Counted from the stretch's first letter, positions 1-8,912 are shown. The stretch: 26,734 nt of DNA from Clostridia bacterium (GCA_900765095.1 CAAFRB010000004.1:1-26734), one strand, 5' to 3'. Made by a program: numbers and translations. The notes: generated from the sequence alone by a model not told the origin.

Positions 1-15
1 ATTTGCAAACAAAAT

Positions 16-36
16 GCAAACAATTTGGATTGTTTT
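16..36 (-). terminator. weak hairpin downstream of secA
   Basis: A 7-bp perfect stem (AAACAAT, loop TTGG, ATTGTTT at 18-35) lies about 45 bp past the secA stop. On the minus strand it is followed by a loosely T-rich run. It could end the secA transcript, but it is AT-only and weak. A direct repeat TGCAAACAA sits beside it. Confidence 0.3.
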
Positions 37-77
37 CATATTTATGTAAATTGTTCTAATCTCTGAAAGTATTGATT

Positions 78-2810
78 TTATGCGTTTTTACCACAACAAT
101 TCTTATACTTCTTCCCACTTCCACATGGACATGGGTCATTTCTTCCAACTTTTTTGGTTGAATTTACTTTTGGCTTTGCTTTGTCATCACCACCGGCACT
201 TTGTGCTGCATTTAAGTTTGTTATCATAGTTCTTACTAGATTTACCCTTTGCATGTTTTCATTTTTCTTGTGTACATGTAATATCGTTCTTACTACTGTT
301 TCTGATATATCTGCTGTCATTGCGTTGAACACATCATAGCTTTCATATTTGAATTCCACAACTGGATCTTTTTGGGCATAAGCTTCTAACACAACTGCTT
401 CTTTTAATTGATCCATTGTGTCTAGATGATCCATCCATTTTGCATCGACTGTTCTTAAAAGAATTATTCTCTCAAGTTCTCTTAGTGTTTCTGTGCCAAT
501 TTCTTCTTCTTTTTGTTTATATTTTTCTAGTACTAATTTCGTTATTTCTTCTTTTAATTTTTCTGGTGATTTGTCTTTTTCTAAATCATATTCGATGTCT
601 AATGCAGTTCTTAAGTAGTTTAAAAATTCATCTACGTTTTCTGTTTTGTTATGGATCCCAAAATAAGAGTCGACTGTACTGTCTACTGTATTTTCAATCA
701 TCTTGATTATCTCATCCTTTAAGTCCATTCCATCCAATACTTGTCTTCTTTGTGAATATATAATCTTTCTTTGTTCATTCATTACATCGTCATATTGCAA
801 TACATTCTTTCTGGCAGCATAATGCATCGATTCTACGTTCTTTTGTGCTGTTTCTATAGCGTTTGTAAGCATCTTCATTTCAAGTGGCATGTCTTCTGGC
901 ATGTTCATTGCAGCTGCTAATCTTTGAATTCTGTCCGAGCCAAATATCTTCATTAATTTGTCTTCAAGAGATATGTAAAATCTTGATTCACCTATATCTC
1001 CTTGACGTCCACTACGTCCACGAAGCTGATTATCTATTCTTCTTGATTCATGACGCTCTGTACCAATTATTTTTAATCCACCTGCCGCAATTACCTTTTC
1101 TCTGTCTTCTAATACTTTTTGGTCTAGTTTATTGTATATTTCTTTGTATTCTTTTCTTACTTTTAAGATTTCTTCATCATCTGTATCATTTAGGCTAACC
1201 GCACTTAGTATTACGATTTCAGGATATCCACGCTTTTTTAACTCATGCTTAGCAAGTGCTTCTGTGTTACCACCTAGCATAATATCTGTTCCTCTACCTG
1301 CCATATTTGTAGCAATTGTAACAGCTCCATATTTACCTGCTTGTGCAATTATTTCTGCTTCTTTTTCATGGTATTTAGCATTTAAAACTTCATGCTTAAT
1401 ACCTTCTTTTTTTAGCATGTCGCTAACTAATTCAGATTTTTCAATTGTTGTTGTACCAACCAATACTGGTTGTCCTTTTGCAATGCTCTCTTTTATATCT
1501 TCTACAACTTGTCTTAATTTTGCTCTTTCTGTTGTATAAATAACGTCATTATGATCAACTCTAATCATTGGTTTGTTTGTTGGTACTTCTACAACGTCTA
1601 GTCCATATATTTCTCTAAATTCGTTTTCTTCTGTCTTAGCTGTACCTGTCATACCAGCTAGTTTGTTGAACAATCTAAAATAGTTTTGGAAAGTTATTGT
1701 TGCAAGTGTTTTATTTTCATTGGCAATTTGGACATTTTCTTTTGCTTCAATCGCTTGGTGTAATCCGTCACTGTATCTTCTTCCATACATTACTCTTCCT
1801 GTATGTTCATCTACGATTAAAACTTCGCCATCTTTAACTATGTAATCTATATCTCTTTTCATTATTCCGTTAGCATCTAGTGCTTTATTTATATGATGAG
1901 ATATTGTCATGTTTTCTACATCTGATAAGTTGTCTATGTTGAAATATTTTTCTGCTTTCTTTATACCAGTAGTTGTAAGCGATGCTCTACGTGATTTCAA
2001 GTCTACGATATAGTCGTATTGTAAATCGTCTTCTGACTCTTCTTGCTTGTTATCATCTTTCGTTATAACTTTTGCCTTCAAGCCTTTTGCAAATCTATCT
2101 GCAATTTTATATAAATCATTTGCTTTGTCTGAAGGTCCTGAAATAATAAGCGGTGTACGTGCTTCATCTATCAATATACTATCTATTTCATCGACAATAG
2201 CATAATTCAAATCACGTTGAACCATTTGGTTCTTGTATATAGCCATATTATCTCTCAAATAGTCAAATCCAAATTCATTGTTTGTTCCATACGTAATATC
2301 TGAATTGTAAGCTTCTCTTCTTTGATCGTTATCTAAATCATGTACTATAACACCACAAGTAAGTCCCAAGAAGTTGTATAGTTTACCCATCTCTTCTCCT
2401 TGAGATTTTGCCAAGTAATCGTTTACAGTAACTAAATGTGCACCCTTTCCTGAAATAGCATTCAAGTATAGTGCAAGAGCTGCTGTTAAAGTTTTTCCTT
2501 CACCAGTTTTCATTTCCGCAATTCTACCTTGATGTAGTATGATTGCACCTAATAATTGAACGTCAAATGGTCTTTTTCCAAATACCCTTTTTGATCCTTC
2601 TCTGGCAACAGCATAAGCTTCAACAAGGATATTATCTAATGTTTCTCCATTTTTTACTCTCTCTTTGAACTCTGCTGTTTTATTTTTTAATTCAACATCA
2701 GTAAGCTTTTCCATCTCTGGTTCTAAAGCATTTATTTCGTCCACGCAGTGACGTATCTTTTTTATTTCTCTTTCGCTATATGAAGCAAATAAATTTTTAA
2801 ACAATCCCAT
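78..2810 (-). CDS. secA: protein translocase subunit SecA
   Basis: SecA is the ATPase motor that drives preproteins through the SecYEG channel at the inner face of the membrane. The 910-residue product starts MGLFKNLF. It has a Walker A motif (MKTGEGKT, near residue 103), the DEAD-box VDEIDSILIDEARTPL near residue 208, the helicase-2 signature TNMAGRGTDI near residue 505, and a C-terminal zinc-binding SEC-C tail with CPCGSGKKYKNCCG that contacts SecB or ribosomes in the family. The length is slightly above the usual 840-900. The ATG is preceded by AAAGGAAG at a normal distance. The gene follows rpoZ after a 137-bp gap that is mostly a long palindrome, so it may have its own promoter, although I see no convincing -35/-10 pair. 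The identity is secure. Confidence 0.98.
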   Translation of the reverse strand: MGLFKNLFASYSEREIKKIRHCVDEINALEPEMEKLTDVELKNKTAEFKERVKNGETLDNILVEAYAVAREGSKRVFGKRPFDVQLLGAIILHQGRIAEMKTGEGKTLTAALALYLNAISGKGAHLVTVNDYLAKSQGEEMGKLYNFLGLTCGVIVHDLDNDQRREAYNSDITYGTNNEFGFDYLRDNMAIYKNQMVQRDLNYAIVDEIDSILIDEARTPLIISGPSDKANDLYKIADRFAKGLKAKVITKDDNKQEESEDDLQYDYIVDLKSRRASLTTTGIKKAEKYFNIDNLSDVENMTISHHINKALDANGIMKRDIDYIVKDGEVLIVDEHTGRVMYGRRYSDGLHQAIEAKENVQIANENKTLATITFQNYFRLFNKLAGMTGTAKTEENEFREIYGLDVVEVPTNKPMIRVDHNDVIYTTERAKLRQVVEDIKESIAKGQPVLVGTTTIEKSELVSDMLKKEGIKHEVLNAKYHEKEAEIIAQAGKYGAVTIATNMAGRGTDIMLGGNTEALAKHELKKRGYPEIVILSAVSLNDTDDEEILKVRKEYKEIYNKLDQKVLEDREKVIAAGGLKIIGTERHESRRIDNQLRGRSGRQGDIGESRFYISLEDKLMKIFGSDRIQRLAAAMNMPEDMPLEMKMLTNAIETAQKNVESMHYAARKNVLQYDDVMNEQRKIIYSQRRQVLDGMDLKDEIIKMIENTVDSTVDSYFGIHNKTENVDEFLNYLRTALDIEYDLEKDKSPEKLKEEITKLVLEKYKQKEEEIGTETLRELERIILLRTVDAKWMDHLDTMDQLKEAVVLEAYAQKDPVVEFKYESYDVFNAMTADISETVVRTILHVHKKNENMQRVNLVRTMITNLNAAQSAGGDDKAKPKVNSTKKVGRNDPCPCGSGKKYKNCCGKNA

Positions 2811-2848
2811 TTTGTTAATTCTTCCTTTCGTATTTCGATCAAAATTAA

Positions 2849-2937
2849 GGCACAGAAATTATAATGAGAAACAGACTTTTTATTGAATATATGAATATAC
2901 TCAATAAAAAATCATCTCAATTTATAAAGTCTATGCC
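2849..2937. repeat. 89-bp long imperfect palindrome between rpoZ and secA
   Basis: The outer arms pair GGCA-AGA-TTATAA-GAGA (left, from 2849) with its near-complement at 2914-2937. The inner arms pair TTTTTATTGA (2877-2886) with TCAATAAAAA (2901-2910), and TATAT-type bases close the tip. Almost the whole rpoZ-secA gap can fold into one hairpin about 40 bp long. It could be a terminator or stabiliser for the rpoZ operon, or a small MITE-like insertion. It has no ORF. Confidence 0.7.
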
Positions 2938-2947
2938 CCCATTTTAA

Positions 2948-3139
2948 TTATTTTTCTATTTCTACTTTTCCTTCGTCTATCTCAATTGCTGCAGTTGTAA
3001 CATCTGATTCCATCTTTACATTTGTGTATTTTGGGCTACCTTCAGCTATTTGTCTTGCTCTCTTGGCTGTACCTATTACTAATGAATATTTTCCAGGTGC
3101 TTTCTTAAGTAAATCTGTAAGAGTTGGTTTAATTATCAT
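2948..3139 (-). CDS. rpoZ: DNA-directed RNA polymerase omega subunit
   Basis: Omega is the small subunit that helps beta-prime fold and assemble into RNA polymerase. The 63-residue product carries the family pattern: an N-terminal PTLTDLL, then GKYSLVIGTAKRARQIAEG, and an acidic lysine-rich tail. It is at the short end for omega proteins, which run about 65-90 residues. AGGAGGAGA precedes the ATG at good spacing. It lies 26 bp downstream of remA in the same direction, so the two are probably co-transcribed. In many Firmicutes gmk lies between them; here there is no room for it. Confidence 0.93.
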   Translation of the reverse strand: MIIKPTLTDLLKKAPGKYSLVIGTAKRARQIAEGSPKYTNVKMESDVTTAAIEIDEGKVEIEK

Positions 3140-3165
3140 TTTTCTCCTCCTAATTTTTAATAAAT

Positions 3166-3423
3166 TTATTCTTCTTCATCAGGCTCATCATCTTTATCTA
3201 ATCTGCCTGCGACAGTTTCTGGCTGAACCGATGATAAAATTACATGCCCACTATCCATTATTATAACAGCTCTTGTTCTTCTACCATAAGTGGCATCTAC
3301 AAGTCTTCCATTATCTCTAGCATCTTGTATTATTCTCTTTATAGGAGCTGATTCTGGACTAACTACAGCTATAAGTCTGCTACTCGAAACAATGTTTCCA
3401 AATCCAATATTTATAAATTTCAT
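3166..3423 (-). CDS. remA: RemA/DUF370 extracellular matrix regulator
   Basis: RemA is a small DNA-binding protein that in Bacillus subtilis activates biofilm matrix and osmoprotection genes. The 85-residue product begins MKFINIGFGNIV and has the conserved core SAPIKRIIQDARD, then LVDATYGRRTRAVIIMDSGHV, ending in an acidic tail. An upstream in-frame ATG at 3438 is unlikely to be the start: the sequence running from it, ATGGAGGAGG, contains the Shine-Dalgarno for the ATG at 3423. The gene sits between yicC and rpoZ, its usual neighbours in Clostridia and Bacilli. The role in this organism is inferred from the family. Confidence 0.93.
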   Translation of the reverse strand: MKFINIGFGNIVSSSRLIAVVSPESAPIKRIIQDARDNGRLVDATYGRRTRAVIIMDSGHVILSSVQPETVAGRLDKDDEPDEEE

Positions 3424-3534
3424 AAGATCCTCCTCCATGAAGTATACTTTTCATTTCTAATTATTGTAAGTTCATATATTGACAATAAAAGAACATTTTA
3501 CATCAATATCTTTCTACTACTCAATATCTTGCTA

Positions 3535-4410
3535 CTACTCAATATTTTGTACTTGTTCTCTTATGTTTTCTATTTCATTTTTCATTTCTATAACATAGTT
3601 AGTTATACCTATTGAATTTGCTTTTGAACCTATCGTATTTGTTTCTCTATTCATTTCCTGTATCAAAAAATCTATCTTTTTTCCAATAGGTCCATCAGTT
3701 TTCAACATATTTTTAAAGCTTGCTATGTGACTTTTTAGCCTTGTAACTTCTTCACAAATACTAGACTTATCTGCAAATAGCACAATTTCGATTCCAATTC
3801 TATTTTCATCAACTATGTCATTTGCATTTAATTCATTTATCCTGTTTCTTAACTTTATTTTATATTCTTCTAACAGTTTTTTAGATGATTCCTCAACCAA
3901 TTCAACATATTCAGAAATCTTATTCAATCTTAAATCAATATCTCTTGCAAGCCTTTCACCTTCGACACTTCTAGCCCCATCTATATTTTGAACAGCAACT
4001 TTAATGGCTTCCTGTAACTCCAGCCAATATAACTCCTCTTGTGAATCATTTTCTACTACAATTATGTCAGACATTCTTGCAAGTGACATAATTGTTATAT
4101 CATTTGGAATACCATATTCTTCAGATAAATTTCTTAGTTCATTAATATATGTACCTGCTAACACCTTATCTATTTTAATATTTCTTCCTTTATCACTCAT
4201 GTTTTCAAGTGAAATGTATACCTCAATCTTGCCCCTATTAATGGTCTTTGAAATGTATTTTCTAACATCATCTTCTAAGAAGCTTAAATACCTAGGTAAT
4301 CTCACTGTAACATCGTTGTATCTATGATTTATGGTTTTTATTTCAACTGTATATAATCTTCCGTCATTCTCATAAGTGCCACGACCATAACCAGTCATAC
4401 TTTTTATCAT
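3535..4410 (-). CDS. yicC: YicC family endoribonuclease
   Basis: YicC proteins are conserved RNases; E. coli YicC cleaves RNA and affects small-RNA turnover. The 291-residue product is full length. It opens with the signature MIKSMTGYGRG, continues with EIKTINHRYND, and ends with the conserved DUF1732-type C-terminus containing KIDFLIQEMNRETNTIGSKA. The start codon lies right after the stop of the upstream membrane-protein gene, and AAAAGGAGA overlaps that stop, so translation is probably coupled. It is the first of the yicC-remA-rpoZ set. Confidence 0.95.
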   Translation of the reverse strand: MIKSMTGYGRGTYENDGRLYTVEIKTINHRYNDVTVRLPRYLSFLEDDVRKYISKTINRGKIEVYISLENMSDKGRNIKIDKVLAGTYINELRNLSEEYGIPNDITIMSLARMSDIIVVENDSQEELYWLELQEAIKVAVQNIDGARSVEGERLARDIDLRLNKISEYVELVEESSKKLLEEYKIKLRNRINELNANDIVDENRIGIEIVLFADKSSICEEVTRLKSHIASFKNMLKTDGPIGKKIDFLIQEMNRETNTIGSKANSIGITNYVIEMKNEIENIREQVQNIE

Positions 4411-4412
4411 GA

Positions 4413-4832
4413 TTATCTCCTTTTAGACTTTGTCTTGTTTTTTGGAACATACCTTATAATTATCACAATAGCTTTAACTATATAATAAACCAAAAATAAT
4501 ACTGGAAATACTCTGTTTAGTTTGTTATATGGAGCTGTGAAGCTCAAATATGTTCCTGGAAGCAAAGCAGCAGTTATAGCTAATGCTAATAGCTCTCCTC
4601 CATATATTGCCATAGATTCTCTTTCCTTTTTGTATGCAACTATTAATATAATTACAGAAATAGCTAAAATAATACCGCCTAAAATGTATATTACATTCTT
4701 TACAGATTGCAAGTTATAATTGAATACTGTAAATGCACTATCTGTAAGACCATAAAAAACTTCTACTAAAAGAGCCATTAAACCTGCTCCGCAAAGCTTA
4801 TCTACTAATCTAGTTTTTTCTGTATAATTCAT
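4413..4832 (-). CDS. four-helix integral membrane protein, unknown function
   Basis: I do not recognise this 139-residue protein. It is hydrophobic, with about four predicted membrane segments (roughly residues 13-33, 45-67, 76-98 and 107-128), short loops and a basic C-terminal tail (YVPKNKTKSKRR) that should face the cytoplasm. There is no obvious catalytic motif. AAGGTAAGGA precedes the ATG. It lies between rsmE (41 bp upstream) and yicC (2 bp downstream), so it is almost certainly in one transcript with them, but this context does not define a function. Confidence 0.8.
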   Translation of the reverse strand: MNYTEKTRLVDKLCGAGLMALLVEVFYGLTDSAFTVFNYNLQSVKNVIYILGGIILAISVIILIVAYKKERESMAIYGGELLALAITAALLPGTYLSFTAPYNKLNRVFPVLFLVYYIVKAIVIIIRYVPKNKTKSKRR

Positions 4833-4873
4833 AAAAATTCCTTACCTTTCTTACTAAAAACGAAGGTCTGCCA

Positions 4874-5623
4874 TTATAAGTCATATTCATACAATAGCAT
4901 GGCTATTGTAGCAATTCCAGCTGTTTCTGTTCTCAAAATTCTTTTTCCAAGTGAAACTAATTTTATATTGTCCAACCTCTTTAAAACATCGATATCACTT
5001 ACAGAAAATCCCCCTTCTGGACCGATTACAACAGCAACATCTTTTACGTTAGTATGTATGTTCGTTAATATTGCCTTTATGGTATTTTCTTTTTCACATT
5101 CATAAGGCACTATAACTATATCATATTTTGAAAGTTTTTCAATAATATTTTCTAAATTAACTATATTTTCTACCGTAGGCACCTTCGTTCTGCCAGATTG
5201 CTTAGATGCTTCAAACACAATTTTGTTCCATCTATCTACTTTTTTCTTTTCATTTGATTCGTCTATTTTTACAATTACTCTATCTGTAATCACTGGCATA
5301 ACATTTGAAACGCCTAATTCTGTAGCCTTTTGCACTATGAAATCCATCTTATCGGATTTTGGCAAGCCTTGTACAAGTGTGATATTGACATCAGGTTCTG
5401 TAGAAAAGTCTACGTGTTCCGTGATGTTTAAAATTATTTGATCATTTGTCATCTCAGCGATCTTAGCTGAGTATCTTTCTCCACTTTCTGAGCATATCGT
5501 AAGCTCATCACCGACTTTATGTCGTAGTGCACCTTTTATATGATTTACATCTTCGCCTGTTATACGTATTTTTTTATCTAATATTTGATTATTTTTTACA
5601 TAAAATGTTGAAATATTGTTCAA
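4874..5623 (-). CDS. rsmE: 16S rRNA (uracil(1498)-N3)-methyltransferase RsmE
   Basis: RsmE methylates N3 of U1498 in 16S rRNA on the assembled 30S subunit, using S-adenosylmethionine in a SPOUT fold. The 249-residue product has the N-terminal PUA-like RNA-binding part (GEDVNHIKGALRHKVGDEL), KSDKMDFIVQKATELGV in the middle, and the SPOUT knot signature VVIGPEGGFS near residue 200, followed by LGKRILRTETAGI. The start is uncertain. The TTG at 5623 directly abuts the AAAAGGGG ribosome site, while an in-frame ATT three codons on is better spaced, and no ATG is available. It follows dnaJ by 93 bp; prmA, often found between these two genes, is missing. Confidence 0.95.
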   Translation of the reverse strand: MNNISTFYVKNNQILDKKIRITGEDVNHIKGALRHKVGDELTICSESGERYSAKIAEMTNDQIILNITEHVDFSTEPDVNITLVQGLPKSDKMDFIVQKATELGVSNVMPVITDRVIVKIDESNEKKKVDRWNKIVFEASKQSGRTKVPTVENIVNLENIIEKLSKYDIVIVPYECEKENTIKAILTNIHTNVKDVAVVIGPEGGFSVSDIDVLKRLDNIKLVSLGKRILRTETAGIATIAMLLYEYDL

Positions 5624-5702
5624 CCCCTTTTATTATTTATGCAAGATATCTTCAGATTTCTTACTTGCACTAATCTTATTATATTAAAAACTTTATTTTT
5701 AC

Positions 5703-5724
5703 TCTTTTAACGCATATTAAAAGA
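5703..5724 (-). terminator. AT-rich hairpin at the dnaJ stop
   Basis: A perfect 8-bp stem (TCTTTTAA, loop CGCATA, TTAAAAGA) overlaps the dnaJ stop codon. No clear U-run follows it on the minus strand, so it may only weaken or pause transcription between dnaJ and rsmE. Confidence 0.25.
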
Positions 5725-6859
5725 ATCTTTTTCTTCTACCAGTTTCAAAATTTTCTCCGCTTACTTCCGCAAGCTTCTTTATTAGTTCTCTTTGCTCTGT
5801 GTTTAAACGTTTTGGAGTATCTACAATGACGGTAAAATACAAATCACCAATGCCTCTACCATTAACATTCTTTATACCTTTTCCCTTAAGAGTAAATATA
5901 GAGCCTGTTTGTGTTCCTTCTGCAAGGTCAAATTTTTCAGTTCCGTTTAATGTAGGAACATCTATTATAGCTCCAAGCGCTGCTTGTGGGAATGTTACAT
6001 GCACGTCACAGAATATACTATCGCCTTTTCTTGTAAATATAGCATGCTTCTTCACAGAAACTGTTATATAAAGATTACCTGGTCCACCGCCTCTTAAGCC
6101 TGGCTCTCCTTCACCATTCAAAGAGATTACTTGACCATTATCAATACCAGCAGGAATTGATACTTTAATTCTTCTTTGCTTTTTAACAGTTCCTCTACCT
6201 TTGCACTCTGTACATGGAGACGATATAACTTTACCTGTACCTCCACAATTATCACATGTTCTAGATGATTGGAATGAACCTAATATTGTATTCTGCATTG
6301 TTGTTATCGTTCCTCTACCACCACAAACTTTACATGTTTCTGCAGAAGTTCCAGGTTTTGAACCTGTGCCCTTACATGTATCACATTGTTCATCTCTATT
6401 TATAACAATCTCTTTACTTACACCAAACGCAGCTTCTTCAAAAGTTATCTCTACATGTACTTTTAAATCTCTACCTCTTACTGGGCCGTTTCTATTCGTT
6501 CTTCTTCCGCCACCGCCGAAAAAAGATGAGAAAATATCATTAAGGTCAAAATCCACACCGGCACCGTTAAATCCTCCAGAGAATCCATCAAATCCGCTGA
6601 ATCCGCTAAAATCATTTGCATATCCGTTAGGTCCATTATGTCCAAATTGATCATACATACTTCTTTTTTGTTTATCAGATAAAACTTCATAAGCTTCATT
6701 TAATTCCTTAAATTTTGCTTCTGCTTCTTCCTTATTGTCAGGATTGGCATCAGGATGATATTTTTTAGCAAGTTTTCTATATGCTTTTTTTAATTCTTCA
6801 TCAGTCGCTGTTTTTTCAACACCAAGCACCTCATAATAATCACGTTTTGCTTCAGCCAT
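5717..6859 (-). CDS. dnaJ: chaperone protein DnaJ
   Basis: DnaJ delivers unfolded clients to DnaK and stimulates its ATPase. The 380-residue product is a full type I J-protein. It has a J domain with KYHPDAN (HPD near residues 36-38), a Gly/Phe-rich linker (about 75-125), four zinc-binding CxxCxGxG repeats (CDTCKGTG, CKVCGGRG, CDNCGGTG, CTECKGRG) and two C-terminal client-binding domains. The ATG follows AAAAAGGAGAAAAAG. It lies 165 bp downstream of dnaK; that gap contains an inverted repeat that may set their relative expression. Confidence 0.98.
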   Translation of the reverse strand: MAEAKRDYYEVLGVEKTATDEELKKAYRKLAKKYHPDANPDNKEEAEAKFKELNEAYEVLSDKQKRSMYDQFGHNGPNGYANDFSGFSGFDGFSGGFNGAGVDFDLNDIFSSFFGGGGRRTNRNGPVRGRDLKVHVEITFEEAAFGVSKEIVINRDEQCDTCKGTGSKPGTSAETCKVCGGRGTITTMQNTILGSFQSSRTCDNCGGTGKVISSPCTECKGRGTVKKQRRIKVSIPAGIDNGQVISLNGEGEPGLRGGGPGNLYITVSVKKHAIFTRKGDSIFCDVHVTFPQAALGAIIDVPTLNGTEKFDLAEGTQTGSIFTLKGKGIKNVNGRGIGDLYFTVIVDTPKRLNTEQRELIKKLAEVSGENFETGRRKRFF

Positions 6860-6912
6860 CTTTTTCTCCTTTTTGATGATTGTTAGTCACCTTTAGAATT
6901 CACTCATTTTAT

Positions 6913-6952
6913 AAGCCAAGCAGCTTCCCCCTCATGGAGGAAGCTAAGGCTT
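6913..6952. repeat. imperfect inverted repeat in the dnaK-dnaJ gap
   Basis: AAGCC (6913-6917) pairs with GGCTT (6948-6952), and AGCTTCC (6922-6928) pairs with GGAAGCT (6939-6945), around a loop with CCCTCATG. It is clearly more GC-rich than its AT-rich surroundings. It could be an mRNA processing or attenuation hairpin, or a small mobile palindrome. It is unlike the REP family at 17.9-23.4 kb. Confidence 0.6.
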
Positions 6953-7024
6953 TTAAACATTTTCATGTGCTAGAAACGTTATGCACTCTCTTCACATAAA
7001 AACACTTTATTTATTTTTAGACTA

Positions 7025-8860
7025 TTATTCAACTTTATAGTCTGCATCAACAACATTATCACCATTTGCATCCGTTGCTGTTCCTTGTCCAGCTGCACCT
7101 GTTGCACCAGCAGCATTAGCATTTGCACCAGCATTTGAATATAATTTTTCAGAAATCTTGTAGAATTCTTGAGTTAATTTATCTGTTGCAGCTTTGATTT
7201 CATCAACATTATTTCCTTCAAGAGTTTTCTTAACATTAGCAATTTCAGCTTCAACTTTAGCTTTCTCTTCGCTACTTACTTTATCTCCTAAATCTTTTAA
7301 TGTTTTTTCTGTGTTGTATACAAGAGAATCTGCATTGTTTCTAACTTCGATTGCTTCTTTATTCTTTCTATCTTCTTCAGCATGTGCTTCAGCTTCTTTA
7401 ACTGCTTGTTGTATTTCGTTTTCTGTTAAGTTTGTGCTTGCTGTGATAACAATCTTTTGTTCATTGCCTGTACCCATATCTTTAGCAGAAACATGAACAA
7501 TACCATTAGCATCAATATCAAATGTAACTTCAATTTGTGGAACACCTCTTGGAGCTGCTGGAATTCCTGTTAATTGGAATCTTCCTAATGTCTTGTTGTA
7601 TGCAGCCATTTCTCTTTCACCTTGTAATACGTGTACTTCTACACTTGTTTGACCATCAGCAGCAGTTGAAAAAATTTGTGATTTCTTTGTTGGGATTGTT
7701 GTATTTCTCTCAATTAATTTTGTAAATACACCACCAAATGTTTCAATACCAAGTGATAATGGAGTTACATCAAGTAATACTAGGTCTTTTACATCACCAG
7801 ATAATACACCAGCTTGAATTGCAGCACCAATAGCAACACATTCATCAGGGTTGATGCCTTTGTGAGGTTCTTTACCTGTTATTCTTTTAACTGTTTCTTG
7901 AACTAGAGGAACTCTTGAAGAACCACCAACTAGTAAAACTTTATCTAGTTTATCAGCTGTTAATCCAGCATCCTTCAAAGCTTGATTGATTGGTCCAACT
8001 GTTGAATCAACTAAGTCTCGGATTAATTCTTCAAATTTAGCTCTTGTCAATGTAATGTTCATGTGTTTAGGTCCTGTGCTATCAGCTGTAATATATGGTA
8101 AATTAATATCTGTTTGTGACATACTAGATAATTCGATTTTAGCTTTTTCAGCAGCTTCCTTTAATCTTTGCATTGCTGAACTATCTGTAGATAAGTCAAC
8201 GCCTTGATCTTTTTTGAATTCTTCAACTAAGTACTTAATAATTCTTTCATCAAAGTCATCACCACCAAGTCTGTTGTTACCACTTGTTGCTAAAACTTCA
8301 AATACACCATCACCAATTTCAAGAATTGATACATCGAATGTACCACCACCAAGGTCATAAACCATTATCTTTTGCTCATCATCTTTATCTAGACCATAAG
8401 CAAGAGAAGCTGCTGTTGGCTCGTTTATAATTCTTAGAACTTCAAGACCTGCTATTTTACCAGCATCTTTTGTTGCTTGTCTTTGTGAATCACTAAAGTA
8501 TGCAGGAACAGTAATAACAGCTTGTGTTACCTTTTGTCCAAGATAGTTTTCAGCATCTGATTTTAATTTTTGAAGAATCATTGCTGAAATCTCTTGTGGA
8601 GTATATGTGTTATTATCTATTTTTACTTTTCTGTCTGTACCCATATCTCTTTTTATCGATGATATTGTTCTTTCGTGGTTTGTTACTGCTTGTCTTTTTG
8701 CTATTTGACCAACTAGTCTTTCACCATTCTTTGTAAAAGCAACAACAGATGGAGTTGTTCTGCTTCCTTCTGCGTTAGGAATTACTACTGGTTCGCCACC
8801 TTCCATAACTGCTACACATGAATTTGTTGTACCTAAATCAATACCTATAATTTTTGACAT
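7025..8860 (-). CDS. dnaK: chaperone protein DnaK (Hsp70)
   Basis: DnaK is the ATP-dependent Hsp70 chaperone, working with DnaJ and GrpE. The 611-residue product begins MSKIIGIDLGTTNSCVAVM. It has the ATPase signatures VYDLGGGTFDVSIL and VLLVGGSSRVPLVQE, the substrate-binding domain (DVTPLSLGIETFGG onward), a helical lid and the terminal VVDADYKVE. An in-frame ATG three codons upstream (8869) is rejected because it abuts AAGGAAGG, whereas the ATG at 8860 is properly spaced from it. It is the third gene of the hrcA operon. Confidence 0.98.
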   Translation of the reverse strand: MSKIIGIDLGTTNSCVAVMEGGEPVVIPNAEGSRTTPSVVAFTKNGERLVGQIAKRQAVTNHERTISSIKRDMGTDRKVKIDNNTYTPQEISAMILQKLKSDAENYLGQKVTQAVITVPAYFSDSQRQATKDAGKIAGLEVLRIINEPTAASLAYGLDKDDEQKIMVYDLGGGTFDVSILEIGDGVFEVLATSGNNRLGGDDFDERIIKYLVEEFKKDQGVDLSTDSSAMQRLKEAAEKAKIELSSMSQTDINLPYITADSTGPKHMNITLTRAKFEELIRDLVDSTVGPINQALKDAGLTADKLDKVLLVGGSSRVPLVQETVKRITGKEPHKGINPDECVAIGAAIQAGVLSGDVKDLVLLDVTPLSLGIETFGGVFTKLIERNTTIPTKKSQIFSTAADGQTSVEVHVLQGEREMAAYNKTLGRFQLTGIPAAPRGVPQIEVTFDIDANGIVHVSAKDMGTGNEQKIVITASTNLTENEIQQAVKEAEAHAEEDRKNKEAIEVRNNADSLVYNTEKTLKDLGDKVSSEEKAKVEAEIANVKKTLEGNNVDEIKAATDKLTQEFYKISEKLYSNAGANANAAGATGAAGQGTATDANGDNVVDADYKVE

Positions 8861-8912
8861 ATAAATCATCCTTCCTTTTTATATCTTTTTTTATTATTAA
8901 CTATTTTTATAT

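Noticed and set aside
154..1539. Several plus-strand open frames opposite secA
   Set aside because: They are antisense to a full-length conserved gene, are Leu/Phe/Ser-rich and have no start signals.
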